Of a stretch of 64,000 bases of DNA, positions 1 to 9,475 are shown one piece after another; within the stretch, counting starts at the first letter, position 1, and each line of letters opens with the position of its first letter. The DNA is taken from positions 2,542,001 through 2,606,000 of the forward strand of contig NZ_CP074149.1 in the NCBI RefSeq assembly GCF_019968765.1, written 5' to 3'. The stretch comes from Enterobacter sp. JBIWA008. Lineage in GTDB: Bacteria; Pseudomonadota; Gammaproteobacteria; Enterobacterales; Enterobacteriaceae. A program made the position numbers and the translations under genes. The notes under the pieces are model-generated. The model did no database searches. It was not told where the DNA came from and saw only the letters and a list, made by a program, of their open reading frames with translations.

Positions 1-934
1 TTTGTAGCGGCGCAGAGAGCGCGAACAGCCCGGCACAGCAGATAAAGCCCATGACCAGCGAGGCCGTTTTCAGTTCGCCAAAGGCAAAAAGCAGCAGCAA
101 TGAAGCGACAATCACCATGTCGGTGGTGGCCGCAATGCGCAGCGGGCTAAAACGCCCAGAGAGCTTACCGCTCAGCAGATTGCCCAACACCATGCCAAGC
201 CCCATCAGCATCATGATGATGGTCATTACGCCATCCGGGAAGCCCGAAACGTTGACCATAAACGGCTTAACGAAGCTGAACCACGCGAACACCCCGGCGT
301 TGCCAAACATGGTGGCGGCAAAAATCAGCCAGGGTTCTGGTTTTTTCAGAAAGTGGAACTGCTCGGTCAATTTGATTTCTGATGTGTCTCGTATGTCCGG
401 CACCCAGAGCAGAACCGAGAGGATCACCAGCGCATCGAACACGGCAATCAGAAAAAAGGTATAGCGCCAGCTGAACTGGTGCCCGAGCCAGGTGCCGAGC
501 GGGACGCCCACCAGGTTGGCCACGGTCATGCCGGCGATCATCCCGGCCACCGCGACCGTCACCCTACCCGGCGGCGCAATTTTAGACAGGATAATTGCCC
601 CGACGCCGAAAATAGCCCCGTGCGGAAAGCCGGAAATTAAGCGCCCCGCCGCCAGCCAGAAATACGACGTTGAAAACGTAAACAGGGCGTTCCCAACCGC
701 GCACATGGCTACCAGAAACAGCAGCGTGGTTTTTAACGAGAACTTGCCTGAGAACAGCGCCACTATCGGGGCGCCTATCACCACGCCGAAGGCATAAAAC
801 GAGATCATATTCCCGGCGGAGGGAATCGTAATACCGGTGTCGTGCGCCAGCTCGGTGAGCACGCCCATAATGCCAAATTCAGCCATGCCCAGGCCAAATG
901 TGCCAAGCGCCAACGAAAATATTGTCTTTTTCAT
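1..934 (-). CDS. araJ: AraJ-type MFS efflux transporter, 3' end cut by window edge
   Basis: This is the first ~311 codons of a major facilitator superfamily exporter, and the C-terminus lies outside the window. The protein starts MKKTIFSLALGTFGLGMAEF and continues with strings close to E. coli AraJ, such as GRLISGFPHGAIFGVGAI and FHFLKKPEPWLIFAATMFGN. Alternating hydrophobic stretches fit transmembrane helices 1-9 of a 12-helix protein. AraJ belongs to the sugar-efflux/arabinose-inducible MFS group, and its physiological substrate is uncertain. The ATG is at 932-934 on the minus strand. The next gene upstream is on the same strand but separated by about 190 bases and a terminator, so araJ is probably transcribed alone. 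Confidence 0.9.
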   Translation of the reverse strand, partial: MKKTIFSLALGTFGLGMAEFGIMGVLTELAHDTGITIPSAGNMISFYAFGVVIGAPIVALFSGKFSLKTTLLFLVAMCAVGNALFTFSTSYFWLAAGRLISGFPHGAIFGVGAIILSKIAPPGRVTVAVAGMIAGMTVANLVGVPLGTWLGHQFSWRYTFFLIAVFDALVILSVLLWVPDIRDTSEIKLTEQFHFLKKPEPWLIFAATMFGNAGVFAWFSFVKPFMVNVSGFPDGVMTIIMMLMGLGMVLGNLLSGKLSGRFSPLRIAATTDMVIVASLLLLFAFGELKTASLVMGFICCAGLFALSAPLQ

Positions 935-1071
935 ACCTCAACCACGTGTTAATCACTCGCAACGGGCATTATTGGATAATCTTGTATGGTGAGCCAGTTC
1001 AAATCAGCTGGCTGACACGTTAATCCATTAATTCAGGAGTTTTCTCCAATTGCTACGCGGCAGGAATGGCA

Positions 1072-1103
1072 AATAAAAAGCCCCGGCAGGTGTCAGGGGC
1101 TTC
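1072..1103 (-). terminator. Rho-independent terminator after the amidase/lipoprotein pair
   Basis: Read on the minus strand, GAAGCCCC and GGGGCTTT form a strong stem around an 11-base loop and are followed by TTTATTT. It lies 20-50 bases beyond the stop of the lipoprotein gene and insulates it from araJ. Confidence 0.75.
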
Positions 1104-1124
1104 AAAAGGTTTAAGGTCTAGCTT

Positions 1125-1631
1125 TTACAGTGCGCTTTCTGCCGCTGCTTTGGCGTATGTAATAGCACCAGCATTGAAAATGGGGTGCTCATGATTGTTC
1201 GTTATGTCACGCACGCGGTAGATTTTCCATGCATCACCTTCACGACGAAGAAATACTTCAAGATGTATGCTTCTCCCGTTACCTGCCCCTTCAGTGACCT
1301 GGACTACTTCACCGTTTAAAAATGGCCTGGCGTTTTCCACTCGTAACGCAGGTATCCATTCGCGAGAGTAATCCTGGGTATACGTAAAATAGTCAGACTC
1401 TATTAACTCTTGTTCAGAGATTTCCTGAATGGCATTAATGCGAGCAAGAGTATCTGCAGAAACATATTTACGCAGTTCATCGGCAGGATAAGGCCTGGCT
1501 TCATCGCTACCGTATGCGGAAAGATAGGATTTATAAAATGATTCGGTAGCATCTTGCGCACTATGATCTTGATTGGCAGCAGAACTACAACCCACCAGCA
1601 AAATAACGAATGATAAAAATATCCTTTTCAT
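1125..1631 (-). CDS. DUF3828-like lipoprotein, probable immunity protein of an amidase pair
   Basis: This is a 168-residue exported lipoprotein. The N-terminus is a hydrophobic signal ending in a lipobox (LLVGC, Cys15), so the mature protein should be anchored in the envelope. The body contains FYKSYL, the stretch YVSADTLARI, ESDYFTYTQDYSREW and a C-terminal strand pattern EVFLRREGDAWKIYRV, which together look like the DUF3828 fold. The ATG at 1629-1631 overlaps the upstream stop by one base (TGATG); a TTG one codon earlier is less likely. The tight coupling to a small Cys-His hydrolase points to an effector-immunity relation, with this protein blocking the enzyme in the periplasm. A paralogue lies at 24335-24760. 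Function is inferred from layout and fold only. Confidence 0.7.
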   Translation of the reverse strand: MKRIFLSFVILLVGCSSAANQDHSAQDATESFYKSYLSAYGSDEARPYPADELRKYVSADTLARINAIQEISEQELIESDYFTYTQDYSREWIPALRVENARPFLNGEVVQVTEGAGNGRSIHLEVFLRREGDAWKIYRVRDITNNHEHPIFNAGAITYAKAAAESAL

Positions 1632-1999
1632 CAATGCATCCTGTAAATTTTAAAGGACGGTTGCATTTTGCGGTACCCAGGCCCCGGATACATGCTTTTT
1701 TGAACAAAGTCAGAAATCCACTGCGTACCGTCATACATAGTCATGTGACCTATACCATTTCCACCGGGATACGGCTGTATCACAGCCACATCGCCAGAAA
1801 GTAATGTTGAACCGGACGGCAGCTCACTGAATCCAGCGCGTAATAATTCCGCCCCATAATCTTTTGCATAATCTATGTTCGGCACCTTAACACCTCCAGC
1901 CAGAATGGCCAGGCGGGTAAACTTAGCACATTCACTATGAGAGTGCCCCAGAGCGTGTGAACGGAGATACGAAACTGCAGCTTCTTTATTCCAACTCAT
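1631..1999 (-). CDS. Small papain-like (NlpC/P60 or CHAP type) amidase, probable secreted effector
   Basis: This is a 122-residue protein with no signal peptide. The motif HSECAKFTRLAILAGG puts a candidate nucleophile Cys24 at the start of a helix. GHMTMYDG supplies His85, and Asp97 in WISDF can complete a triad. The order Cys, then a GDVAVIQ strand, then GH-x-x-x-YDG is the layout of NlpC/P60 and CHAP peptidoglycan amidases, including type VI secretion Tae effectors. The start has a good ribosome site (AAAGGAA) upstream. It is co-translated with the lipoprotein gene downstream. No secretion genes (hcp, vgrG, PAAR) are in the window, so the delivery route is unknown. It could instead be a housekeeping amidase, but the size and pairing argue against that. 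Confidence 0.65.
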   Translation of the reverse strand: MSWNKEAAVSYLRSHALGHSHSECAKFTRLAILAGGVKVPNIDYAKDYGAELLRAGFSELPSGSTLLSGDVAVIQPYPGGNGIGHMTMYDGTQWISDFVQKSMYPGPGYRKMQPSFKIYRMH

Positions 2000-2034
2000 T
2001 CTTAGTTCCTTTAAGTAAATAAGAATGAAATTAT

Positions 2035-2056
2035 CACGCTAACCACATATAGCGTG
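2035..2056. promoter_or_regulatory. Inverted repeat upstream of the amidase gene
   Basis: CACGCTA and TAGCGTG form perfect 7-base arms separated by 8 bases, about 36 bases upstream of the amidase start codon. It could be an operator or a weak hairpin. The rest of the 2000-2251 gap is AT-rich and shows nothing else that I can support. Confidence 0.3.
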
Positions 2057-2251
2057 TGGGATTAAAAGTGCTGATTTGATTGCATCTGCATAGGGGAACG
2101 GGTGCTAAACACCTTCGCGAAGACCTAAGTACCTGCTTAAAAAAGTGTTGTGAAATTAATTACCTAAAAACATTACGCCTAATATCAGGTGGATTACACT
2201 TCATAGTGCGGCCTCGCTTTTTCTGCGCCGGACAATCTGAGGATGACCATC

Positions 2252-3070
2252 ATGGGAAACAAAAAGAAAACCAGTGTCGCTGTTGATGTCGCAAAGAATG
2301 CACCGCTCAAGACCAAAGAGTATGAACAAGAGCTACGTCGCCTGCACGTTGAACTGGTTAAGCTCCAGCAGTGGGTCGTCGCCAAAGGGCTCAAAGTGTG
2401 TATTGTTTTTGAAGGACGCGACGGGGCCGGCAAAGGCGGCACCATTAAAGCGATCACCGAGCGCGTCAGCCCTCGCGTGTTTCGCGTTGTTGCGCTCCCT
2501 GCGCCGACAGAAAAAGAAAAAAGCCAGCTCTACTTCCAGCGCTATGTGCCCCATCTGCCCTCGGCTGGCGAAATCGTGATCTTCGATCGCAGCTGGTACA
2601 ACCGCGCGGGCGTGGAACGGGTGATGGGGTTCTGCACGGAGGAACAGGCGGAGAAATTTTTGGACGGCGCACCGGTCATGGAAAAAGCGATGGTGGATGC
2701 CGGTATCATCCTGCTGAAGTACTGGCTGGAGGTGACGCCCAAAGAGCAGGAGCGCCGCCTGCGCGACCGTATTAACGATGGCCGTAAAATCTGGAAGCTA
2801 TCGCCGATGGATATTAAATCCTTTAACCTGTGGGACGAGTATACCCTCGCGCGCGACGCCATGTTTGAAGCCACCGATACCGCCTGGGCGCCGTGGTTTG
2901 TGGCGCGTTCAGAAGATAAAAAACGCGTGCGCCTGAATATTATTTCGCACCTGCTAACCCAAATTCCGTATAAAGAAATACACGTAGACAAGGTGGATTT
3001 ACCGAAACGTAAAATCGGTAAAGTCAAACCCACGAAATACCCGTTCCGGTATGTGGAAGAGCGGTTCTGA
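2252..3070 (+). CDS. ppk2: Polyphosphate kinase 2 (PPK2 family)
   Basis: This is a single-domain PPK2 of 272 residues. The family transfers phosphate between inorganic polyphosphate and nucleotides, usually driving NDP to NTP. The Walker A motif GRDGAGKGGT sits near residue 55, the Walker B region FDRSWYNRAGVERVMGF near 110, and the lid region RINDGRKIWKLSPMD near 180. The ATG at 2252 is preferred because GAGG lies 9 bases upstream; an ATG three codons earlier sits directly on that GAGG. The gene is transcribed away from the amidase pair and convergent with fdnGHI. The sequence does not settle which nucleotide is used. Confidence 0.9.
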   Translation: MGNKKKTSVAVDVAKNAPLKTKEYEQELRRLHVELVKLQQWVVAKGLKVCIVFEGRDGAGKGGTIKAITERVSPRVFRVVALPAPTEKEKSQLYFQRYVPHLPSAGEIVIFDRSWYNRAGVERVMGFCTEEQAEKFLDGAPVMEKAMVDAGIILLKYWLEVTPKEQERRLRDRINDGRKIWKLSPMDIKSFNLWDEYTLARDAMFEATDTAWAPWFVARSEDKKRVRLNIISHLLTQIPYKEIHVDKVDLPKRKIGKVKPTKYPFRYVEERF

Positions 3071-3080
3071 TCTGGCAGAT

Positions 3081-3112
3081 GTAGGCCCGCGCAAGCGCAG
3101 CGCCGCCGGGCA
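3081..3112. repeat. REP-like palindromic element
   Basis: GTAGGCCCG and CCGCCGGGCA are imperfect complementary arms around a GC-rich loop, the pattern of enterobacterial repetitive extragenic palindromes. It lies between the convergent ppk2 and fdnI genes. Similar elements occur at 22409-22440 and 57656-57684. Confidence 0.65.
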
Positions 3113-3130
3113 AAGCCGACGGCGCAGGTC

Positions 3131-3787
3131 TTACTTCATTCCTTCTGTGCTTTCCTGTTTCGCTTCCAGACGTTCCACATCACGATACCAGCGCGGGTGG
3201 TGTTTCTGCGCCCAGCGGCGGCTCACCTTTCCTTCAATCATCCCTTTAATCGATCCCTTCACCCAGAACGCCATATACATATGGATCAGGATGGCGTGGA
3301 TCAGAATAATGGCCGACGTGGCGTGGATCAGCAGCGCGTAGCGAATCACCTGAATCGGGAAGTAGTGCGCAAAATACGGACGCCAGATAATCACGCCGGT
3401 CACCAGCAGCACAAAAATCATGCTCATGATGGTCCAGAACATCATCTTCTGCCCGGCGTTGTATTTCCCCACCTTCGCGACCTTGTGCTCGTTACCCTTC
3501 AGGACTTCGACGATCCCTTTCACCCACGGGATATCCTGCTTGTCCGGGATGTTATGGTGAACAAAACGCACGAACATAAACATCAGCACCACGAAAATCA
3601 GCACGCCGAAGAACGGGTGCAGAATGCGCCCCATTTGCGGGGTACCGAAGGTTTCGGTCAGCCACTGCAGCGTCGGGAAGAAGAACGAAATCCCCGACAC
3701 CGCCACCAGGAAGAAGCAGATCACCACCGTCCAGTGACAGGCGCGGTCGACAAACTTCGTGCGCACGATCATTTTCGACTTACTCAT
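3131..3787 (-). CDS. fdnI: Formate dehydrogenase-N cytochrome b556 (gamma) subunit
   Basis: This 218-residue membrane subunit anchors formate dehydrogenase-N and passes electrons through two b hemes to menaquinone. It begins [19 protein letters not shown] and matches E. coli FdnI much better than FdoI across its length. Four hydrophobic helices are visible, with conserved histidines in [21 protein letters not shown] and [10 protein letters not shown] that fit the heme ligands. The start overlaps the end of fdnH by 8 bases, so I set it at 3787 rather than at an in-frame start 21 bases upstream. It is the last gene of fdnGHI. Confidence 0.95.
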   Translation of the reverse strand: MSKSKMIVRTKFVDRACHWTVVICFFLVAVSGISFFFPTLQWLTETFGTPQMGRILHPFFGVLIFVVLMFMFVRFVHHNIPDKQDIPWVKGIVEVLKGNEHKVAKVGKYNAGQKMMFWTIMSMIFVLLVTGVIIWRPYFAHYFPIQVIRYALLIHATSAIILIHAILIHMYMAFWVKGSIKGMIEGKVSRRWAQKHHPRWYRDVERLEAKQESTEGMK

Positions 3788-4664
3788 GATGCTCCTCCTC
3801 CTCGTCATCCACCTCTTTGTTTGGCCCGATCCCGATGTAGTGATAGATCAGCCCCGCAAAGGTGGCGATAAACCCCGCAGCCGAGAGCGGTTTAAGCGCT
3901 CCTTTCCACAGGTTGATGGAGGTATCGATCGCCGGATCCTTCGGCAGGTTGTGATACAGCTCCGGCTGGTCGTTGTGGTGTAGCACATACATCACGTGCG
4001 TACCGCCCACGCCCTGCGGGTTGTAAATGCCCGCATTCTGGTAGCCACGTGCTTTCAGCTTGTCCACCCGCGCCTGCGCCACGTCCAGCATCTCTTTTTT
4101 GGTGCCGAAGTGGATCGCCCCGGTCGGACAGGTTTTCACGCAGGCAGGCTCCTGCCCGACGCTGACGCGGTCTACGCACAGGGTGCATTTGTATACCCGG
4201 TTATCCTCTTTATTGAGGCGCGGGATATTAAACGGACAGCCCGCGATGCAGTAGCCGCAGCCGATGCAGTTGTCCTGCTGGAAGTCGACGATCCCATTGG
4301 CGTACTGAATAATCGCGCCAGCAGACGGGCACGCCTTCAGGCAGCCCGGATCCTCACAGTGCATGCAGCCGTCTTTGCGGATGAGCCACTCCAGCCTGCC
4401 GTTCTGCTCGGTTTCGCTAAAGCGCATCACCGTCCAGGACTTGGCGCTCAGATCCGCCGGATTGTCGTATACCCCAACGCAGTGCCCCACCTCGTCGCGA
4501 ATGTCGTTCCACTCCGAGCAGGCCACCTGGCAGGCCTTACAGCCCACGCAGGAGGAGACGTCGATAAGCTTAGCAACCTCTGCCTTGTAATCCCGCGCGC
4601 GGGGCGCGGGAGTTATCGGGTTAGTCGCGGAGCGTTTGATAACGTCTTGTGTTTCCATCGCCAT
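3780..4664 (-). CDS. fdnH: Formate dehydrogenase-N iron-sulfur (beta) subunit
   Basis: This 294-residue protein has the length of E. coli FdnH. It carries four clusters of cysteines of the 4Fe-4S ferredoxin type, visible as [37 protein letters not shown] and CTLCVDR with ACVKTCP. These form the electron wire from the molybdenum subunit to the cytochrome. A single hydrophobic helix near the C-terminus ([18 protein letters not shown]) anchors it in the membrane, and an acidic tail EEEEHH follows. It begins 11 bases after the fdnG stop, so the two are co-transcribed. Confidence 0.95.
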   Translation of the reverse strand: MAMETQDVIKRSATNPITPAPRARDYKAEVAKLIDVSSCVGCKACQVACSEWNDIRDEVGHCVGVYDNPADLSAKSWTVMRFSETEQNGRLEWLIRKDGCMHCEDPGCLKACPSAGAIIQYANGIVDFQQDNCIGCGYCIAGCPFNIPRLNKEDNRVYKCTLCVDRVSVGQEPACVKTCPTGAIHFGTKKEMLDVAQARVDKLKARGYQNAGIYNPQGVGGTHVMYVLHHNDQPELYHNLPKDPAIDTSINLWKGALKPLSAAGFIATFAGLIYHYIGIGPNKEVDDEEEEHHE

Positions 4665-4675
4665 TGAATCGCTCC

Positions 4676-7600
4676 TTACGCTTTCTCGATGTTGACCAGA
4701 AACGCCTTGTACTCCGGCGTTTGCGAGTTGGAATCGCCGACGTTTGGCGTCAGGGTATTCGCGATGTAGCCTTTCTGCGCCACGCCCTCAAAGCCCCAGT
4801 GCAGCGGGATACCGACGGTTTCCACCTGCTGCCCGTGCACGTTCAGACTTTGCAAACGACGGGTCACCACCGCCACCGCGCGGATAAAGCCGCGCTTGCT
4901 GCTCACCTTCACGCGGTCGCCGTTGGCGATGCCTTTCGCCTTCGCCAGCGTTTCGCTGATCTCCACAAACTGTTCCGGCTGCGCGATGGCGTTAAGCCGC
5001 GCGTGCTTGGTCCAGGTATGGAAATGCTCGGTCAGGCGGTAGGTCGTTCCTACGTATGGGAACTTGTCCTTTTTGCCCAGGCGCAGGACGTCGTCTTCGT
5101 AGATGCGCACCACCGGGCTGGAGATCACGTTCGGGTGCAGCGGGTTCGTGCCCAGCGGCGTTTCCATCGGCTCGTAGTGTTCCGGGAACGGCCCTTCTGC
5201 CAGCTTGTCGAGGGCAAACAGGCGTCCCAGCCCTTCGGGCTGCATGATGAACGGCCCGGTGCGGCTGCCCGGCGCGGCGGTGTTGTAGTCCGGGATATCG
5301 TTCCCCGTCCATTTCGCCCCGTTCCACTGGATCAGCATCCGCTTCGGATCCCACGGCTTGCCGTTTACGTCTGCAGACGCGCGGTTGTAGAGCACGCGAC
5401 GGTTCAGCGGCCATGCCCATGCCCAGCCCAGCGTATTGCCCAGCCCGGACGGGTCAGCGTTGTCGCGGTTGGCCATCTGGTTGCCCTGCTCCGTCCAGCT
5501 GCCGGTGTAGATCCAGCAGGACGACGCCGTCGTGCCGTCGTCGCGCAGCAGCGCGAAGCTGTTCAGCAGCTGGCCTTTCTTCGCCACCAGGCTGCCGCTC
5601 GCGTCGTAGAGATCTGCCAGCGCTACGCCGTTGTTCTCTTTGGCGACTTCCTCTGACTCAGGATGGTCAGGCTGCTTGTAGTTCCAGCTCATCTTCAGCA
5701 GCGGCTCGGCACCCTTGCCGCCTTCGGTGCGGTACATCTCGCGCAGACGATGGTAAATCCCGGCCAGGATCTCGCCGTCATTACGCGCTTCGCCCGGGGC
5801 GTCCTGGCCTTTCCAGTGCCACTGCAGCCAGCGGCCAGAGTTAGCAATCGAACCGTCCTCTTCCGCAAAGCAGGTGGACGGCAGGCGGAACACTTCGGTC
5901 TGAATCGACGCCGGATCGACATCGTTTGACTCTCCGTGGTTCTGCCAGAAGGTGGACGTTTCGGTCACCAGCGGATCGATAACGACCATGTACTTCAGCT
6001 TGCTCAGGCTGCGAACGACTTTGTTTTTGTCCGGGAAGGAGGCCACCGGGTTAAAGCCCTGGCAGATATACCCCGTGACGTTACCTTTATCCATCATGTT
6101 GAAATACTTGATGACGTCGTAGGCCTGGTCCCACTTCGGCAGCCACTCAAAGCCCCAGTCATTCTCCTTCTGCGCCGCATCGCCGTAGAAGGATTTCATC
6201 AGGCTGACGTAGAACTTCGGATAGTTGCTCCAGTAGTTCACCTGATCCGGCAGCGTCGCTTTCGGCGTATTGGCCTCAAGATACGTTTGCAGATCGGCCT
6301 GCTTTTCCGACGGCAGCATCAGGTAGCCCGGCAGGCTGGTGGAGAGCAGACCGAGGTCGGTTAGCCCCTGAATGTTGGAGTGCCCGCGCAGCGCGTTTAC
6401 GCCGCCACCGGCCATGCCCATATTGCCGAGCAACAGCTGGATCATCGCCATGGTGCGGATGTTCTGCGCGCCCACGGTATGCTGCGTCCAGCCCAGCGCA
6501 TACAGGAACGTGGTGGTTCTGTCGGCGGCGCTGGTTGAGGCCAATACTTCACACACCTTCAGGAAGTCCGCTTTCGGCGTGCCGCAGATGTTTTCCACCA
6601 CCTCCGGCGTATAGCGGGAAACGTGCTGCTTCAGCAGGTTCCACACGCAGCGGGGGTGCGTCAGGGTTTCATCACGCAGCGCATAGCCGTTTTCGTCGAA
6701 CTGATAGTTCCAGGACGTTTTATCGTACTGGCGCTTTTCAGCGTCATAGCCGCTAAACAGCCCGTCATCGAAGGCAAAATCATCCCGCACCAGCAGGTTC
6801 GCGTTGGTGTAGTGCTTAACGTATTCCGCGTTAATTTTGTTGTTTTCGATCAGGTACAGCAGCACGCCGGACAGGAACGTAATGTCCGTACCGGAGCGGA
6901 TCGGCGCATAGATATCGGCCACCGATGCCGTGCGCGTAAAGCGCGGATCGACGACGATAAGCGTCGCATCGTTGTTATTTTTCGCCTCCATCGCCCAGCG
7001 GAACCCCACCGGATGAGCTTCTGCGGCGTTACCGCCCATCACCACCACGACGTTAGCGTTTTTGATATCAACCCAGTGGTTGGTCATCGCACCGCGACCA
7101 AATGTTGGAGCAAGACTTGCTACCGTTGGTCCGTGTCAGACGCGCGCCTGGTTGTCTACCGCCAGCATGCCGAGAGAGCGCACAAACTTTTGCGTCAGCA
7201 TGCCGGTTTCATTACTCGCCGCAGAGGCGCACAGCATGCCGGTGGAAAGCCAGCGGTTGACCGTTACGCCCTGCGCATTCTTTTCAATAAAGTTGGCGTC
7301 GCGGTCGGCTTTCATTAATTTGGCAATACGGGAGAAGGCCTCATCCCAGGAGATACGCTGCCATTTATCTGAACCCGGCGCGCGGTATTCCGGGTAGCGC
7401 AGGCGGTTTTCGCTGTGAACGTAGTCCAGCAGCCCCGCCCCTTTCGGGCAAAGCGCCCCGCGGCTCACCGGATGATCCGGATCCCCTTCTATATGGTAAA
7501 TCGCTTCTCTGGCGTTCTTCGCGCCATCGCCCAGGCTATACATCAAAAGCCCACAACCTACGGAGCAGTATGTGCAGGTGTTACGGATCTCTTTCGCGCG

Positions 7601-7723
7601 CAGCAGCTTATAGTTGCGTGCCTGAGCCAGCGCCATTTTGGGAGCAAATCCCAGCATGGCTGCCGTTGTTCCGGCCATACCGCCCGCGCAGATTTTAAAA
7701 AATTGTCTGCGGCTGACGTCCAT
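4676..7723 (-). CDS. fdnG: Formate dehydrogenase-N catalytic (alpha) subunit, selenocysteine-containing
   Basis: This is one 1015-residue selenoprotein, read through an in-frame TGA at 7136-7138 that encodes selenocysteine 196 (context [18 protein letters not shown]). It oxidises formate at a bis-MGD molybdenum site in the periplasm. The N-terminus has a twin-arginine signal (SRRQFFK) followed by AQA. Cysteines in [11 protein letters not shown] bind a 4Fe-4S cluster. The rest follows E. coli FdnG closely, including [11 protein letters not shown] and the C-terminal [16 protein letters not shown]. Standard gene callers would split it at the TGA into 195 and about 803 residues. A SECIS hairpin follows the TGA. 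It is the first gene of fdnGHI, divergent from yddG. Confidence 0.97.
7096..7138 (-). promoter_or_regulatory. SECIS element and UGA selenocysteine codon of fdnG
   Basis: On the minus strand the UGA is followed directly by a bulged stem-loop. An outer stem GACCAA pairs with TTTGGTC, and an inner stem GGTAGCAAG pairs with CTTGCTCC around a small apical loop. This is the bacterial SECIS position and size recognised by SelB. Confidence 0.9.
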
Positions 7724-7808
7724 TGTTGTCCTCGTTTCGAATAAGAGCCTAATGGGATAGGCGCTAAGACTTCCCGCCGCAAACTAGCAGTAATGCCCCT
7801 GTTTTTTT

Positions 7809-7822
7809 TTGCGTCAAATCAA
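7809..7822. promoter_or_regulatory. FNR-like site in the fdnG/yddG intergenic region
   Basis: Read toward fdnG the sequence is TTGATTTGACGCAA. One half matches the FNR consensus TTGAT exactly and the other is degraded. It is centred about 90 bases upstream of the fdnG start. A perfect NarL heptamer (TACCCCT) lies at 7870-7876. In E. coli fdnG is activated by FNR and NarL, which agrees with these sites. Confidence 0.45.
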
Positions 7823-7967
7823 GGTCATCTATCTTCACCCCATTAATAGTCACCCCCGGTACATTTAAATACCCCTTTTTGATTAACGGTTTAAGAGAAT
7901 AATTGACGACAGCGTCAGGATGAATGCGATACATTTTTCCTTTGGTTTTAATTGCAATGGCTACGTA

Positions 7968-8846
7968 ATGGACAGAAAAAGAGCAACGCTTATTGGGCTG
8001 GCAGCGATACTGTTATGGAGCACCATGGTCGGCCTTATTCGCAGCGTGAGTGAGGGACTAGGCCCGGTAGGCGGTGCGGCGATGATCTACACCCTCAGCG
8101 GATTACTGTGTCTGGTGACGGTAGGATTTCCTGATATCAGGCGGTTTTCACCCCGCTATCTTATTGCCGGCAGCGTTTTATTTGTCAGCTACGAAATATG
8201 CCTGGCGCTGTCGCTGGGCTACGCTGCAACGCGATCGCAGGCTATTGAAGTGGGCATGGTCAATTACCTTTGGCCAAGCCTGACCATTGTGTTTGCCATC
8301 TTGTTCAACGGGCAGAAATCGACCCTGTGGGTGATCCCCGGCTTAGCCGTCTCATTGCTGGGCGTCTGCTGGGTATTGGGCGGTGAACAGGTTTTACATC
8401 TTGATGAAATAACCCGCAATATCGTCTCCAGCCCGCTGAGCTACGCGCTGGCGTTTGCGGGAGCATTTATCTGGGCCGCGTACTGCACGGTAACCAGCAA
8501 ATTTGCGAAAGGACAAAACGGCATTACCCTGTTTGTTTTACTGACCGCGCTGAGCCTGTGGGTAAAATATTTCCTGAGCGATCAGCCTGAGATGGTGTTC
8601 ACGCTTCCGGTGGTGGTGAAGCTCGTCATGTGCGGTATTGCACTTGGGTTTGGTTACGCCGCATGGAATATTGGCATCCTTCACGGTAACGTCACGGTAC
8701 TGGCTGCCGTATCCTATTTTACCCCTGTCCTCTCCGCCGCGCTTGCCGCTGCAGTGCTGAGTTCGCCCCTCTCATTTTCGTTCTGGCAAGGCGCGCTGAT
8801 GGTCTGCGCCGGGTCGTTGCTCTGCTGGTACGCAACAAGAAAATAA
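7968..8846 (+). CDS. yddG: YddG aromatic amino acid exporter (DMT superfamily)
   Basis: This 292-residue inner membrane exporter has ten predicted helices in two EamA repeats. E. coli YddG exports aromatic amino acids and contributes to paraquat resistance. The sequence aligns along its whole length (LLWSTMVGLIRSVSEGLGPV, SLGYAATRSQAIEVGMVNYL, PLSFSFWQGALMVC). The start at 7968 gives MDRKRATLIG, matching the E. coli N-terminus; an earlier in-frame ATG at 7920 would add 16 non-membrane residues. It is divergent from fdnG, as in E. coli and Salmonella. Confidence 0.93.
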   Translation: MDRKRATLIGLAAILLWSTMVGLIRSVSEGLGPVGGAAMIYTLSGLLCLVTVGFPDIRRFSPRYLIAGSVLFVSYEICLALSLGYAATRSQAIEVGMVNYLWPSLTIVFAILFNGQKSTLWVIPGLAVSLLGVCWVLGGEQVLHLDEITRNIVSSPLSYALAFAGAFIWAAYCTVTSKFAKGQNGITLFVLLTALSLWVKYFLSDQPEMVFTLPVVVKLVMCGIALGFGYAAWNIGILHGNVTVLAAVSYFTPVLSAALAAAVLSSPLSFSFWQGALMVCAGSLLCWYATRK

Positions 8847-9475
8847 TGCTTCTCCAACGGCCGGGGGAATTTCAGCCCGGCAACATAATTAACATAAATT
8901 TAAAATGTGATCGCACCTCAGAATATTTATCATAATTATCGTGCTTCCGTTTAAATTCGGTTTATATTTGGCGCCTTATGTAAGCGGCCAAAAAGATAAT
9001 TGACACAAACTGACAACCCTATGAAATTAATCAGTCGCAAATATTAACGTTATGGATAGCATTGTGTGTAATAATTCAACTCTGATGTGTTTATCGCAAT
9101 GTTCGTAATATACGTCTTAATCACCAGCTAACCCACTGTTATTAAGTAAAAACAGTAATGACCACCCCCTCAAAGCATCGACAATGCCGAAATCTAACGC
9201 AATATACTAAAACTCGCAGAAATTATAGCGATAGCAATAGTCCCGCAGAACACATAATTAATAATCGTATAAAATTCGGGCATATTGTTTGAATAACCCC
9301 CATTTCGCACGATCGAGATCACACTAATTGAAATTATCTCTAATATTTTGAAACTTATTATTGAAATAAGACTACGAGATTTTTAAAAATAGCATGCCAT
9401 TGACGATCAGCCTCGTTTAGAAATCGTTCACAGTGGTTCAGGAAATACTCAAAAAAATTATAAGGAACATTTAAG
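8847..9475. other. Long AT-rich intergenic region upstream of the porin gene
   Basis: About 630 bases hold no credible open reading frame. The proximal 150 bases contain three TTGAAA motifs (starting at about 9328, 9348 and 9361), two of them 13 bases apart, resembling the F-type OmpR sites found before ompF and ompC. A ribosome site (TAAGGAAC) precedes the porin ATG. I found no sequence resembling MicC or MicF. Confidence 0.5.

Noticed and set aside
4649..5656. Long plus-strand open frame opposite fdnG
   Set aside because: It is antisense to a certain gene, Arg/His/Val-rich, with no recognisable domain; such shadows are common opposite GC-rich genes.
4676..7087. Separate 803-residue formate dehydrogenase gene starting at 7087
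   Set aside because: The ATG is internal; the preceding TGA is a selenocysteine codon with SECIS, so this is the C-terminal part of fdnG.
8847..9475. MicC or MicF small RNA gene next to the porin
   Set aside because: No match to the seed regions or terminators that I remember for these RNAs.
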